In this document: piece by piece, positions 1-11,397 of the stretch
Numbering within the stretch: position 1 is the stretch's first letter
Layout: each line of letters begins with the position of its first letter
Assembly: GCA_003255065.1 (NCBI GenBank)
Contig: QAOA01005839.1
Span: 323,877 to 387,876, forward strand
Length of the DNA: 64,000 bases
Reading direction: 5' to 3'
Origin: Cercis canadensis
Taxonomy: Eukaryota > Streptophyta > Magnoliopsida > Fabales > Fabaceae
Program-made: the position numbers and the translations under genes
The notes under the pieces: generated by a model
What the model was told of the DNA's origin: nothing
Seen by the model: the letters and a program-made list of their open reading frames with translations, nothing else
Database searches by the model: none

Positions 1-616
1 TCAACTAAGCGTTTTTAATTATATCAATAAATTAAAACTCCAATCAATCTGCCCCTAGTCCAGAGATTACCTCCTTTATAACACACCAGCTAAAACTGGG
101 ACAACAGTAAATAAAAATCACAGTTACAACTACCTCTAAGTGCATGGGACAAGAGTAAATCATGGACACAGCTACAACTAACCCCAAGTGTACTGTAACA
201 GCACACAACGTAATTGAATGGGAACAGAAGTGAGAACAAGAAAAAGCAATTGTAACCTACTTTGCGTGAAATTTATTTTAATATATTACTCATGCAACAG
301 TCATTTTGCTTGACAGTATCCTCAGCAGATTCTTAGAGCAAGGAAGAAATTACTACAAACCAAGCAAATGTTTAATATCTAAACATTAATCAATTAGATG
401 ATTTCCATGATGACATCTCATCATAATAAGCATACGATCTATTACATCAGGTTCCCCCCATAGACTAATAAAAAAATGACACAAACATTGCAGCTTCCGG
501 AACAACAAAAAGAACAAAAGATAAGGTCAAAATATCAACTGATTAAAGAATGGAATTAAACACTAATAGAGAAACTAATTAAATAATAGGGTTGGTAGCT
601 TCCTGGAAGAACATAC
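1..616 (-). other. Intron of importin-5 gene, running to left edge
   Basis: This stretch follows the splice donor of the last visible importin-5 exon. I see no further exon here. It is AT-rich and has no long open frame on either strand. The remaining C-terminal exons of the gene must lie left of the window. Confidence 0.75.
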
Positions 617-3600
617 CCACATAGGTGTCAGATATGATGACAGTTCATCAAAGAAAAGCAAGAAGGAGGCTTTGAAGGTTTTGATCAAAGTTCCCAATAT
701 CTCGCCCACCTGGCACAAGAGAGAAACACTTTAGAAGGGTGATAGGAAAGTGATCTGCATAAACTTAAAATACAAAGATCAGCAACTGGGATGGCTTATA
801 TATTTTCTATAACATTAAAAAACTAACTTGGTCAAAAACTTCTTCCTCTTGTTCATTTTCCTCTTTAATCAATTCCCCCTCCTCAGTATCAAAATCTTCA
901 GCTTTGGCCCTCTCTGCTCTTTCCCGCTTTCTACTTGAACTAGCTGTGATCACCTGTTTTATCTCATCGACAATGGATCTGACCTGGTTCTCATCCAAAA
1001 GCATCCCAGAGATCTGAAACATGAAACTAAAGATCAGAACACATCCCAAATAGATTTATATTAAGTGCACCATGTAAAAGCAAGGGGAACAGTACGAAGG
1101 AAGAAAGACACAACAAATGAACCAAGAGTTAATGGTTACTTAAGTTTTTATTTATTTATTTATTTATTATTATTATTTAAACACTTGTGTCTTTTAAAAA
1201 AGAGTACATAAAAAAAGTCACTTCTAAGTGTTTGGGTGAATTCTAAGGACTTGAACAAGCTCCAAAAGGATATCTTCTAGAAGCTACATTTTGTACCTCC
1301 TCAGAAAAAGGTTATTGAGCCCTGTTTACATTTTACATGCAAAGTTAGCATCAATTACAACATGAACTATTAATAGAGAGAAGCTCTTCATAGATTTTCT
1401 TTTCCAACATCGAAGTTTAAACTTCATGAAGGATACTATGCATAATACTTTCACTAGTCCAGGACACAATGAAGGAAAAGATTTTGATGCCACCTTGGTT
1501 CTGAGTCCAAAGATGCTAACCAAATTGTTTCTAAGCTTTCTCACATAGAAGTATAGCAGGAACACTAATCAGTTCTGATAAAATTCTAAGCAAAGGTAAA
1601 TTCCACAATCGTAGTTTCATCTAGTGCAGAATGTAAATTACAAATAATGAAGCCACAGAGAAAATATATGACTGTATTATTGCATGATAAAACTAACCTG
1701 TAAGGATTCATTTAATGAATCCAACATACTTGCACAAATCTCCGTGTCAGGCTCCTGCAAGCAAATTGAAGTGGAGGAACTTCAGTATTAAAATTGCCAA
1801 TGTAGGACACCTTGCCTACCTGGGCCCAATTCTGCGCTGGGAGCTACTAAACTAACAATTAAGAATCAATGAACTTGAATGATTCTTACCTTATGTAATG
1901 CTTCCACAAGAGCTGGGATAATACTGTCAGTCAAAAACTTGAGATAGGTAACATCCCGACCTTGAGATTGCCCTTTCTCTATAGCTAACTTCGCAGAACG
2001 TAATAGCTCTGGCATTGCTAGAAATTTATTGAGATGTAAAATATCAGGAAAGTTAGAAAAATTATGTAAGAAGATTTCTTGTGTGCAGGAAGATCCAAAA
2101 ATGAATGAACAAAGTAAGTTACACAAGAAAATCATTCTCTTACCCGAAACAGCTGCTTTCCTAACCTCCTCATGGAAATAAAATTTAAGGAGTGGAACTA
2201 AAGTTCCTGCAACCTACACAACAAGTGATTTATTCATTAGAAAAAATTTAACTTACTATAGCAGATCTTGGTATAGAAAGGGATTTATTAGTGCTCAAAG
2301 TCTAACCTGATCAATCCATGGAAAGAATCCTTCCTTCAGTTCATCAGCATAGCAACAAAGCATGTTACATGCTGTAGCCTTTTCCTCCAGGACACTAGTC
2401 TTGATTCCAATTCTTTTATCCCCAAGAGTGATGGTCTCCATGCTATAATAGATAAAGGAAACTTAGTTGGACTCAATACCACTGAACAAACAACAAATGA
2501 CTGGTAAAAATTTATCTTGCCTAAAGGTGACATCGTAGTGATTTGAATTTCTGAGTTTTCAGTCAAAAATAATCATGAGCTAGAATTCAACTGCAATAAT
2601 ACATGTTGATGCAAGTGCAGAGATGTCTGTGTATTAGGGGAGGGAGGGGAGAGGGGTGAAATGTACATGTCATTTTCAAAGAACAAAAAAAAGCCCTGTT
2701 ACAAGATTAGCTGACCTACAAAACTGTAAAAGCCACTGTGGCCTAGCTATTTCAAGAATACACAAGGCAATAATGAAAATCAGACCAAAATGACAAAATG
2801 CAGTTAAAAAAAAAAAAGGTTATGAATTGATAATATATAAAATTTTAGTAAGGAGATGACTTAAAATCAAACCTGTCATCATCTGAATCCTCGATATCAT
2901 TGTCTGAATCTGCTGATGTAATGGTTACATCAGGTTTAAGTGAAGCAGAACGAAGCAATGGGGGCATGACAAACTCCATATAAGGAAGGAAATCTTGTCC
3001 CAGACACTTGCAGAGTCTAGCCCATGCCTGTAACAAATTGAAGTGATTGATACCAAGCAAAGTTCAAGTAGTATTTTATGTAATATGCTACACAATAAAA
3101 AGCATACCTGTAGCATATAACTTGTTGTCGGATCATCTGTCTCCATTTGAGATACTTGCAAGGACATAAGCACTTCCATAACCTAGAAAGAAACAGCATA
3201 TATAGGATAAAATCATGTCTGGTAAAAAATAATGCACCTTGATTAAAATTATTTGAAATAACAACCTACCAATACATTTTAACCATAGTAAAGACAAAGA
3301 GATGTAGCTGATGATAAAGAAAGAGACAGATAGACAGAAGAGATTTACTGATCAGATGAGAAGTAGGGATCGTTGTAAGGACTGGCAAACAGTATAACTT
3401 TCTATTATTCCATTGGACTTGAAAGCTTTTTATAATAGTGGGGTAAGCCGGCATTAAAAAAAAATTGAATAAACAAACAATCCACACTTGACCCACAAAA
3501 ACGCAGGATATCAATGTCAAAATGTTCTACAAGGAAAAAAAAAAAAAATAATGGCTTACCTGCTTTGCATCAGCCCTAAACTTCTCCTTCCCAACTGCCA

Positions 3601-6600
3601 TTCCGACCAAACTAATACATTCCATAGACTTGGCACGGAGCATACGGTTAGACTTGTCAGTTGCATTTATCAATATAGCCTTCAGGTAGGGCATGACTGC
3701 ATCATAGTATTTCTGAAAGTGTTCCTATAAATACCCATATTTTAAAGTGAGTTATCTACAAGAAGAGAATCAAAACTGTTGCAGAAAGCAGGTTATATAA
3801 AATACCTGAGATGAATCAGCAACTGATGCCAAAGCAGTCAAGGCACCCTCTTGCACCATTTGTTTCCCATTCTGCATCACATTTTGATATTCAAAATTAA
3901 GGGAAGGCGAAGGAAAATCATATGATGATTCAGAAAAATGATCATATCAGCATTCGTCTCACAAATAATATTTCTATAAATATACCTGAAGAAGTAAGAG
4001 CAGTTTGCTAACTATTCCATCCAAGTATGGTGTTAAAATATCAGGAGTGCAATTCTCACTGAAGTTGAGCACTGCTGAAGCAGCATGTGCCTGTGTAGAC
4101 AATAGTTCCGATTATAGGTTGGCCAGAAAACAAATTGAGTAAAATACGATGAATTCATAAATCAGATTGACTCATAAGAACAAAAGTAAGATATGAAGGA
4201 AGCAAAATTGATAAGAAAGGGAAGTGCAAACTAACTCTACCAAAACCTAGTAATTTACCAACCAGCTACAACATATATGGACTATTCCCACCAAATGACA
4301 TTGCCATTTCCCATAAATAAAGTCCCATTCTGCACCTAATGGCTCAAAATCAAACTTTATAACCAAAATTGCAAAGCCACCCAATTGTATAACCAATATC
4401 CTGATCTTTTCACTCGTTATTCTTTACTCACTGGCACATATAACCCCAAAGTTCATTGGCAAAATCACATAAAAATTTTAAACATACATTAATCATCATA
4501 AAAAAATTCATACTTTAAAAGAGTAAAAGACTTCAATGGCAGCAACTAACCTGTACACGAGGATTCTGAAAGTCATCCATAGAAGCAGCCAGTGCAGGCA
4601 ACACCCTTTGATGGTATTGAACTTGTAAATCTGGACCCAAATCAGTAGACAGTTGCCCAATAGCATTAATAGCCGCCCACCTCACACGGGGGTGTTGATC
4701 CTGGAATGAATTCAGTACCATTGCAACCACTTGTTCCAAAGTTTTTATCATGACCTGCAGCATTGAAAGAAAGAGCATTAGAAGGAATAAAATTCTATAT
4801 TTTAATTATGAATTGCCGCAAGAATAAGCTTATGTATTCCTTTTAAAATTGCTGGTGCCAAGGATGAAAATTCATAAAGATTAATACAAAAATGAACATG
4901 AGAACTCATGAAAGTAGAAAAATAGAATCATGAAGATAACCCTATATGAGAATTAAGAATATACCAATTAATCTATTAATATAAAATGTAAAAATATTAG
5001 AAACCATATGCCTTGACCGAGGCTGTAATCATTTCTTTTAAGGCAATTCATGCCTGTAATGGAAGTGTTCATCTTTAGTCACTACTCAACCAAATCAATA
5101 TACATTGTTTAGCCTGCCATAAGCTCTCCCCACCCAGAACTTTTAACATTTCTCATATTTATTACAAAGCAAGATAGCAATATTCGTTATCCTTCTTAAG
5201 CATAAATGCACATAGTTGTTGCAGCAAAGCCGATATTTATCATAAGTGGCCATTATGGATTTGATAACGGTCTCTTGTGCCTATTCATTTATATGGCTGT
5301 TGAGCCCTTTCGACTATGAAAGGTTCGACTGTGGACACGTAAAGGAGCTACTTTTGACTATGCATGTAACATACACATACAAAATTCAAAAATTGGGAAA
5401 AGAATAGGCAGCTATAGTCTACGACAAAAAAGAGCAAAAAAAAAGAACAAATAGCAACAACAAATAAGCAGTTAAAGAAATATAAAACAATCTACTCCAT
5501 GTGTACCTTTGAGCAACCCTCCGCTATTTGGGCTAGCGCAATCAGTGCAGCATGGCGCTTCTGCCACTCTGGAGCGGCCAAATAAGCAGGTAACTGCTCA
5601 GATGCAACAGGAACAATGGTATTTCCACCCAAAGAAATGGACAGCCTATCCAAGCACTCTTGCCCAACACTATAATTACTTGTTTCACCAGCATCCTCAT
5701 CTTCAGTGTCTGCACTATGCCAAGCTGGATCATCCTCAATATCCAAAAGCATCTTCATTAATATAGCAAACAATCTGCTAATAAACTGTGGCAATTTCCT
5801 CATCATCCCCGGTGCCCTCTCCCTTGCCTCAGCAAGTGTGATCACAAACTCAATGGCCAAATGCCTCGTCCCTTCTTCCAAGGACTCAGCCTCTGCTATC
5901 TGCAACATGGCCCCCACCACATCAACTAACTGCCTCCTCAAGAACCTAGGCTCAGTCCCAGCCAATTCGATCAGTAATTCGAGTGCCTCCTGTGCAGTAG
6001 CCTCCTGCCCATTATTCAATGCTTCAGTCAAGGTGCGCATCATCGCCGGTAGCAAATCCTGAAACCTATCGCGATCAGCAGAACTGGACAGACACTGAAT
6101 AAAATTGATCACCGCATTCAAAGCAGCAATCCTAACATCCGAATTGGCTGTTGTCGATGTCAAACACTGCAGGAACACGGTGTGTAGATGCTTGATATGC
6201 GGAGTAAGAGAATCACCAATATACTGTGACAACTGGGCAAATATCAAAAATGCAGATTCCTGTAGTTTTGGTGAATCCGATGATACACATTGGAACATAA
6301 ATGGTAACAATTCGGGCCACCCATTTTCAGGAAGAATTCCTGATGCAAGCTCGGAAATTGTATCGCATAATTTCTTAGAAATAGACTTTGTTTGTTCACT
6401 TTGAATACAGGTTAAGAGAATAGATTTGAGAGAAGATTGAGTAGCAGGAGTGAATCGAGGCCATAGATAAGAGTCATCACGAGTAAGTTGCTTTCTAAGA
6501 AGAATTGCAGACATGGCTCGAGCCTCAAGGTGTTGGGAGAATTGGAGAAGGTGAGCCAATTTGAGAGAAAGAGAATCAGGATCGGTCTGCTTACAGAGGT

Positions 6601-6739
6601 TGAAGAGAATCTCAGCTTGTGAACGTTGTTCATTGGCGGAGGACATGAGATGAGAGATCAGAGTCTCGAAGGGGGCTAGATCGGGACCCAGAATCGCCGC
6701 GAGCTGGGCTTGCTGGAGCTGAGTTGACTCGGGATTCAT
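617..6739 (-). CDS. IPO5: Importin-5 / karyopherin beta-3 homologue (5' 13 exons, partial)
   Basis: Encodes a nuclear import receptor of the importin-beta family, which carries ribosomal proteins, histones and other cargo through nuclear pores under RanGTP control. Thirteen exons join in frame with GT..AG introns: 6739-5507, 4754-4551, 4090-3986, 3871-3806, 3724-3560, 3182-3108, 3027-2873, 2442-2307, 2213-2144, 2017-1890, 1754-1698, 1013-828 and 709-617. They give 891 codons from a clear ATG ([14 protein letters not shown]). The product is helical HEAT repeats throughout, for example [20 protein letters not shown] in exon 2, with an acidic stretch ([12 protein letters not shown]) near residues 660-670 and a second acidic run ([15 protein letters not shown]) near residue 850, both typical of importin-5. 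Full-length members have about 1,110 residues, so roughly 220 C-terminal residues lie outside the window. No frameshift or stop is seen. The splice phases and order match the family without gaps, so I am confident of the call; the symbol is by homology only. Confidence 0.95.
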
Positions 6740-6960
6740 GGCGGCTGAGTAGGCGAGCGAGTTAGGGTTTGATGATAGAGCTAGTATTGTTTCTCTGTGT
6801 GCCTCTCACACACACACTCTCTCTTCTCTCTGCACGCCCTCCCTTGTCGCGGATTTTATTGCTGCGCAGTGGGAGTGTGCAAGGAAAGAGGGCAGCAAAA
6901 GCCGTATCAATGAGTTGTTGAGAGAAGGGAAAAGGGTTACGGATTTTTGAAATTGAAAGC
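6740..6960 (-). promoter_or_regulatory. 5' leader and proximal promoter of importin-5
   Basis: Lies immediately upstream (minus strand) of the importin-5 ATG. On the plus strand it holds a CT/CA-rich run at about 6802-6832, which is a GA/TG-rich tract on the transcribed strand and common in plant housekeeping leaders. I see no convincing TATA box. The exact transcription start cannot be fixed. Confidence 0.45.
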
Positions 6961-7714
6961 AAAAAAATAAAAGAAAGGTGCGGTCAAGGACGATGAGGTG
7001 GGGCTAATTAGGGCAAAGCAATTTGGAATGTATGATTAGCCGTGTTTTCTTTTGTAGGTCATCATTCATGTTTACCTCCCTTTCCAATTTTACTTTTTTT
7101 GAGATATTAAATACATTTCTATATTTGTTAATGAAATTATCAAAATATTATTTTAATTATGTGATTATTAAAGGAAAAATATGTGTTTAACATAATTATC
7201 TAATACGATAAATAATTATATATTTTACCCATATTATATATAAAAATAATCTCATCCGCAAGCACGGTAAGTTCATTCTCTCTACATTATTTCAGTCTCT
7301 TTCTTTTTCTAAAATATACTATATATATACATATCCTGAAATCTCATTATATAATATATATTTATGTCATTAATCTTATCTTTTATACACATATCGATAT
7401 TTATATCTATACTATATATAGAAATATACATTGCATCAAAAGTATAGTTATACCAAACATTTCGTTTTTGCAAAATTAAATCTTGTTAAATTAAAGCTCC
7501 CTTTTTTTGGTACAAAAGAGAAAGAAGGAAAAAAAAATTACTAAACATAACTCCCATTCTATCTAATCAAAATAGCATACAAGAACTCTGTATGAGGAGA
7601 ATTCCAAACTGTCGTCTCTCCCATATGTTGAGCTCCATATTTAGCCTTTAAATATGTGCATGGATTGATTTCTCTGTAGACGTGAGTAACTTTCACATGT
7701 CACTCTCTTCTCAA
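6961..7714. other. AT-rich intergenic DNA, no gene seen
   Basis: Strongly AT-rich spacer with TA-rich runs near 7320-7440. No open frame, RNA gene or clear terminal repeat was recognised. Confidence 0.6.
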
Positions 7715-7960
7715 CAGGGTTCGAATACTATGCAAGAACAAAGCCAAAGCGCATAGCCATAAGCTCTACAAAATGAATTTGTATGCTTCCCCAACCAACA
7801 TGAGAAACTCATAATCTTAGAGCCTTGGTCAACTCTCATGCATCCACCGCACCCAACAGTTCCAGGATTACCAAAGGAGCTCCCATCTACATTAGGAGCA
7901 ACAGTGCCCAGTGAAGTTTTATTCCAGCAAATTAAGCGCTCCTGTGGGGTTTAAATTCCC
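7715..7960 (-). pseudogene. Decayed RNase H-like fragment of retroelement type
   Basis: Reading the minus strand from about 7960 downward gives a recognisable RNase H fold start: a Leu-Gly-Thr-Val-Ala segment, then NVDGSSFGNPG, then VGCGGCMR. This matches the RVT_3/RNase H domain found in plant LINE-derived proteins, and the Asp of NVDG is the expected first metal ligand. Further on the frame shifts: the family's ELMAMRFG segment is readable only in the next frame, and it is followed at once by a stop. There is no start, no reverse transcriptase domain and no intact frame, so this is a dead fragment. Confidence 0.6.
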
Positions 7961-8159
7961 ACATCAAGGCCAAATGCTTGATTCCACAGTATGGAGCTAG
8001 AGATATGCATTAATAAAGAGTGAAGTCTCCATTCTCTAAGAAGCAATATGAGGGTAGAAAACAAAGACAGAAAATATGTATGCATAGAACGTGTATGAGA
8101 CATTCTCCGTTATTTGCCCCCATTAGTTGCCCCTATTAGTTGCTGCAGGGTTCTAGCAA

Positions 8160-8610
8160 ACACGTCTCTAGAATTTATTTAAGCACCTACAAAGTAATAT
8201 TCAGCAATTTATATTGTTCTCTCCTCAAGAACTATTCTGAATGATTTTAGGAAGTATGTAGAGAGAATATTTGTTGTAAAATCATTCTAGACTATCACTT
8301 ATTTATAATAAGTGAATTAAATCATTGTATCTATATAAAAAGATATGACTCTGCAAACATATATTATTCTGTCTGTATAGAAAGATATGCTTATGCAAAT
8401 AGATATCATTGTGTCTGTATAAAAAGATATATATATTAAATTTAATTTAAACAGACACAACTTTTTGAAAAGAATCAATAACTGTATTTCAAAAAATTAT
8501 TTAATTTAAATAGACATAACTTTTGAAAAAAAAAAATCAATAACTATATTTTAAACAGTTATTAGTCCATTTAATTTTTACAAACTAACTTAATTTGTCC
8601 AACATTCTCC
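8160..8610. repeat. Short degenerate direct repeats in AT-rich spacer
   Basis: Two local repeats are visible. About two and a half copies of a ~50-bp unit built around TATAAAAAGATATG lie at 8310-8440. Two copies of a ~70-bp unit containing AATCAATAACT and a T/A-rich flank lie at 8440-8570. No coding potential is seen. They may be subterminal repeats of an unidentified element. Confidence 0.5.
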
Positions 8611-8834
8611 ATCCCTAGCTCTCCAGCACTACCACAATCAAGAAACCTTTAGCAGTATGTGATTTTATTTTGATATATCCATTCATGAAGCTATAAACTC
8701 CAAAACTGGGAGTCCTGATTAAAAACCCAAGCTTTGCCAAATTCTTTTAGCAAATATGCAATCACGATCAGCATGGTAAACAAATCTCAGTTATAATATG
8801 CTTAGGAATGACAATGGGATGGGGATGGAGCAGG

Positions 8835-10037
8835 TAGAGCTGGCTAACGAGCCAGCCCAGCCCATTAGAGCCGGGCCACAAGCCTAAATGAGCCGGGCCA
8901 AAATGGCTCGGTTTTAATCGGGCCAGCTATTTCTCAGTCCAGCTCAGCCCACCTCAGGCTGCGGGCTATAACGGGTCATAACGAGCCAAAATCTTTTATT
9001 TTTTTTTATTTTTTTTGTCATGCTTATTTTTTAGAGAATATGGGAACATATTGATTATGAAACATCAAATATTAACATATGTAATCAAAATACAAATTCA
9101 AATAAACAATTTCCTTTTTAATACCCTAAAGTTTAAGAGAAACTAAATATTTTACTACCTAGTCCTTCTAAGATTGATTTAATAAAGTTCATAAAAAAAT
9201 ATACTTATGTTATAATAAGATAAGAGAGTCCAAATTTATGTCCTAAATATACCCCTTTTTATTGTTTTTATAGGTAGAGTATTAGAAAAATTGTAGTTGA
9301 AGGCTTAATATGAAAAATCAACTGGATGGAAGGTTATGGGGTGTTGGCGCTCAACGCTGGGATCTGGCGCTCAACTTTGGGTTCTGGCGCTCAGCGCTGG
9401 GGTTCCAGCGATAGCCTCTAGGGTGCTGGCGCCCATCGCTGGGGGTCCAACGATAGCCTTTGGGGTGCTGGCGCCCAGCGCTGGGGGTCCAGCAACAACA
9501 ACTTTTGAAGTCAAGATGCCAGCACTAAGCGCGGGGGTCCAAAAATAACAGATTTCGCCTAATAATCACAGTATAGATAAAAAATAAAGCATACCCACTT
9601 CATGAAAAGCTAAGAAACCTCAAAAAACATTGAAGAAACAATACCCATCAACTTTACTTTGTGCTAACAACAACAAACTTCAAAGCACTTCATCTAATAT
9701 TGAGCATGGGGGAAAAAGATGGGAAGTGTTGGCTGGTGTTGGAGAAGGAGAGGCAACAGTGAGGACTGAGGAGAAGAAGGCGAAGAGGGGTAGAAGTAGA
9801 ATCGTATAAAAAGAGAGTCAAATTTGGGAAGAATGGAATGTGAGAGATGAAATTCTGATTTTTGAGTTAGAGATTGCATTCAGATTTTAAAATGAGGGCA
9901 ATTGAAAGCCGAAAAAAAAAATCGGGCCAATCGGGATAACCCGGCACTAACCTGATCGGGCCACGGGCCACCATTTAGGGAACCCAGCCCACCATTTTAT
10001 CGGGCCCCAACGGGCTCAGCCCATGAACCCAGCTCTA
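8835..10037. mobile_element. Non-autonomous hAT element with 8-bp target duplication
   Basis: The termini are TAGAGCTGGCTAACGAGCC on the left and, in reverse complement, TAGAGCTGGGTTCATGGGC on the right. Both are followed by long GGGCC-rich subterminal segments, a known hAT-Ac pattern in plants. The flanking octamers are GGAGCAGG (8827-8834) and GGAGCAAG (10038-10045), a target-site duplication with one mismatch. The 1,203-bp body has no transposase. Its insertion point lies inside the older hAT-like element, so this one is younger. Confidence 0.85.
9340..9540. repeat. GC-rich minisatellite inside the hAT element
   Basis: Four to five diverged repeats built around GGTGCTGGCGCCCAGCGCTGG, about 42 bp long in the best copies, alternate with shorter units. 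Each contains the near-palindrome CTGGCGC/GCGCTGG. The tract is far more GC-rich than anything around it. It creates an Ala/Gly-rich open frame (9336-9548) that I regard as a by-product of the repeat rather than a gene. Confidence 0.7.
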
Positions 10038-10286
10038 GGAGCAAGACAAACACTCCCCATCTCCAAAAGACATCTCCAATGTCGCATCTCCTATCGCGAA
10101 TTTTTCAACAACTTCATCCCTGCCCCACTCATTGCCTATTTGTCCCATGTCCTATTCTATTTACTTATACAACCATGTTTTGTTTTAGATTTTGGGAATG
10201 AGAATTTTTTTTTTATGTAATGTATATTACTAATATATTTTTTTTATATTTATGTATTTATTTATATATATTTATGTACAATACGG

Positions 10287-10555
10287 GACGAGTACTGCCT
10301 TCCCCATCCCCGACCTAATAAAATTACCCATTTAAATTATCATCTTCATCCCTAAACCCATTTTTTTTGGCTCATACCGATACTCGATTGAGTAAAAATA
10401 GTGATGTCTCTTTGGATANCAAGACGAGTACTGCCTTCCCCATCCCCGACCTAATAAAATTACCCATTTAAATTATCATCTTCCTTCCTAAACCCATTTT
10501 TTTTTGGCTCATACCGATACTCGATCGAGTAAAAATAGTGATGTCTCTTTGGATA
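10287..10555. repeat. Direct duplication across a single N (assembly join)
   Basis: The sequence at 10287-10418 is repeated at 10423-10555 on the other side of the N at 10419, with a few substitutions and one extra T in a homopolymer. The near-identity, and the copy ending exactly at the N, point to two overlapping contigs or alleles placed in tandem rather than a biological duplication. Confidence 0.8.
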
Positions 10556-10567
10556 TGGGTCAAATTA

Positions 10568-11397
10568 TCATCTCTAAATAGATATACTAGTTTGTTAGGA
10601 ATCTTAATAAATGAAGAATTATCTTGTCATAAATTTTTTCGCACTCACAGTTGTAATCAAAATTAAAAAAAAAAATCCAATTTTTTTCATGACTTAAATG
10701 ACATTTTACTTCAAGAAAAGTTATTGCTTAGACAAAGGTCACGCGACATTCATGTGCCCATATGACACAATCCTCTCCAGCTCACTTGACATGTCATCGC
10801 TATTAGTGTCATGTCAGCCTCGTTAACAGAGGGACTAAATCGAATTTTTGCTAAAATGAACGGCCAAAACTGTACTTAAGGCAAAAAGAAACTAGCACAG
10901 CCACTCCACGGCAATCACTGGTATTCAGTATTCACTAATCACTATCATCACGACCCCTTTACACCGCTGCCCACGCATCTCTTTTCTTTCGCCGAACTTG
11001 AGCACCATATCAATAGCATTAGCAACCCACCGTTAACCCAAAAATCCTGCTCGTCTTTGTCAAACTCAACTCCCACTGTGCAAGGATTGGATTCAGAGCC
11101 ACGGTTGAAGCTCCGGTAAACTAACATAGAAGCTCGATTCAGAGCCGCCACAAGAAAGAGCACCGGCCAAATCGAGCTGACCCAGCAGTAAATTTCAATG
11201 CTTGAAATCTCCAAAGTTCTCTGGCTTGTGTTCACCAAATTCCCAATTCAAACCTCGCATCTCCGGTGAAACTTCTTTGGTTATCCTTGTTCACAGCACT
11301 AGGTGGTCCAAGTTTGATGCAGAAAATAGTAAAGAAATGTATTTCCTTGGGTAATGTGTTGCAGTTTGGTGTAGGCTACTGGAGTCTCTCAGAGGAG
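10568..11397 (+). other. Spacer and 5' region of the peptidyl-tRNA hydrolase gene
   Basis: There is no gene on either strand. The last few hundred bases are less AT-rich and probably hold the promoter and leader of the downstream gene. An in-frame upstream ATG at 11317 would add 27 residues to that protein. I saw no clear TATA box. Confidence 0.45.

Larger units (their letters stand above)
8803..10567. mobile_element. hAT-like non-autonomous element, interrupted by a younger hAT
   Basis: The left end reads TAGGAATGACAATGGG. The right end, in reverse complement, reads TAGAGATGATAATTTG, so the termini form imperfect inverted repeats of the TAGRRATGAYAAT type common to plant hAT elements, with G/C-rich subterminal stretches just inside. 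Removing the inner insertion and the assembly duplication leaves a body of about 0.4 kb with no transposase frame. The flanks share only AATA, so the 8-bp target duplication is not convincing and the outer limits are approximate. Confidence 0.55.

Noticed and set aside
5509..6404. Plus-strand open frames of 85, 118 and 99 codons
   Set aside because: They lie opposite importin-5 exon 1, whose minus-strand translation is clearly the real protein; these are antisense shadows.
7700..7740. GGGTTCGAATAC, resembling a tRNA T-arm
   Set aside because: No acceptor, D or anticodon arms can be formed around it, and it lies in the RNase H remnant.
9336..9548. 70-codon Gly/Ala-rich frame
   Set aside because: It is produced by the GC-rich minisatellite in the hAT element and has no gene context.
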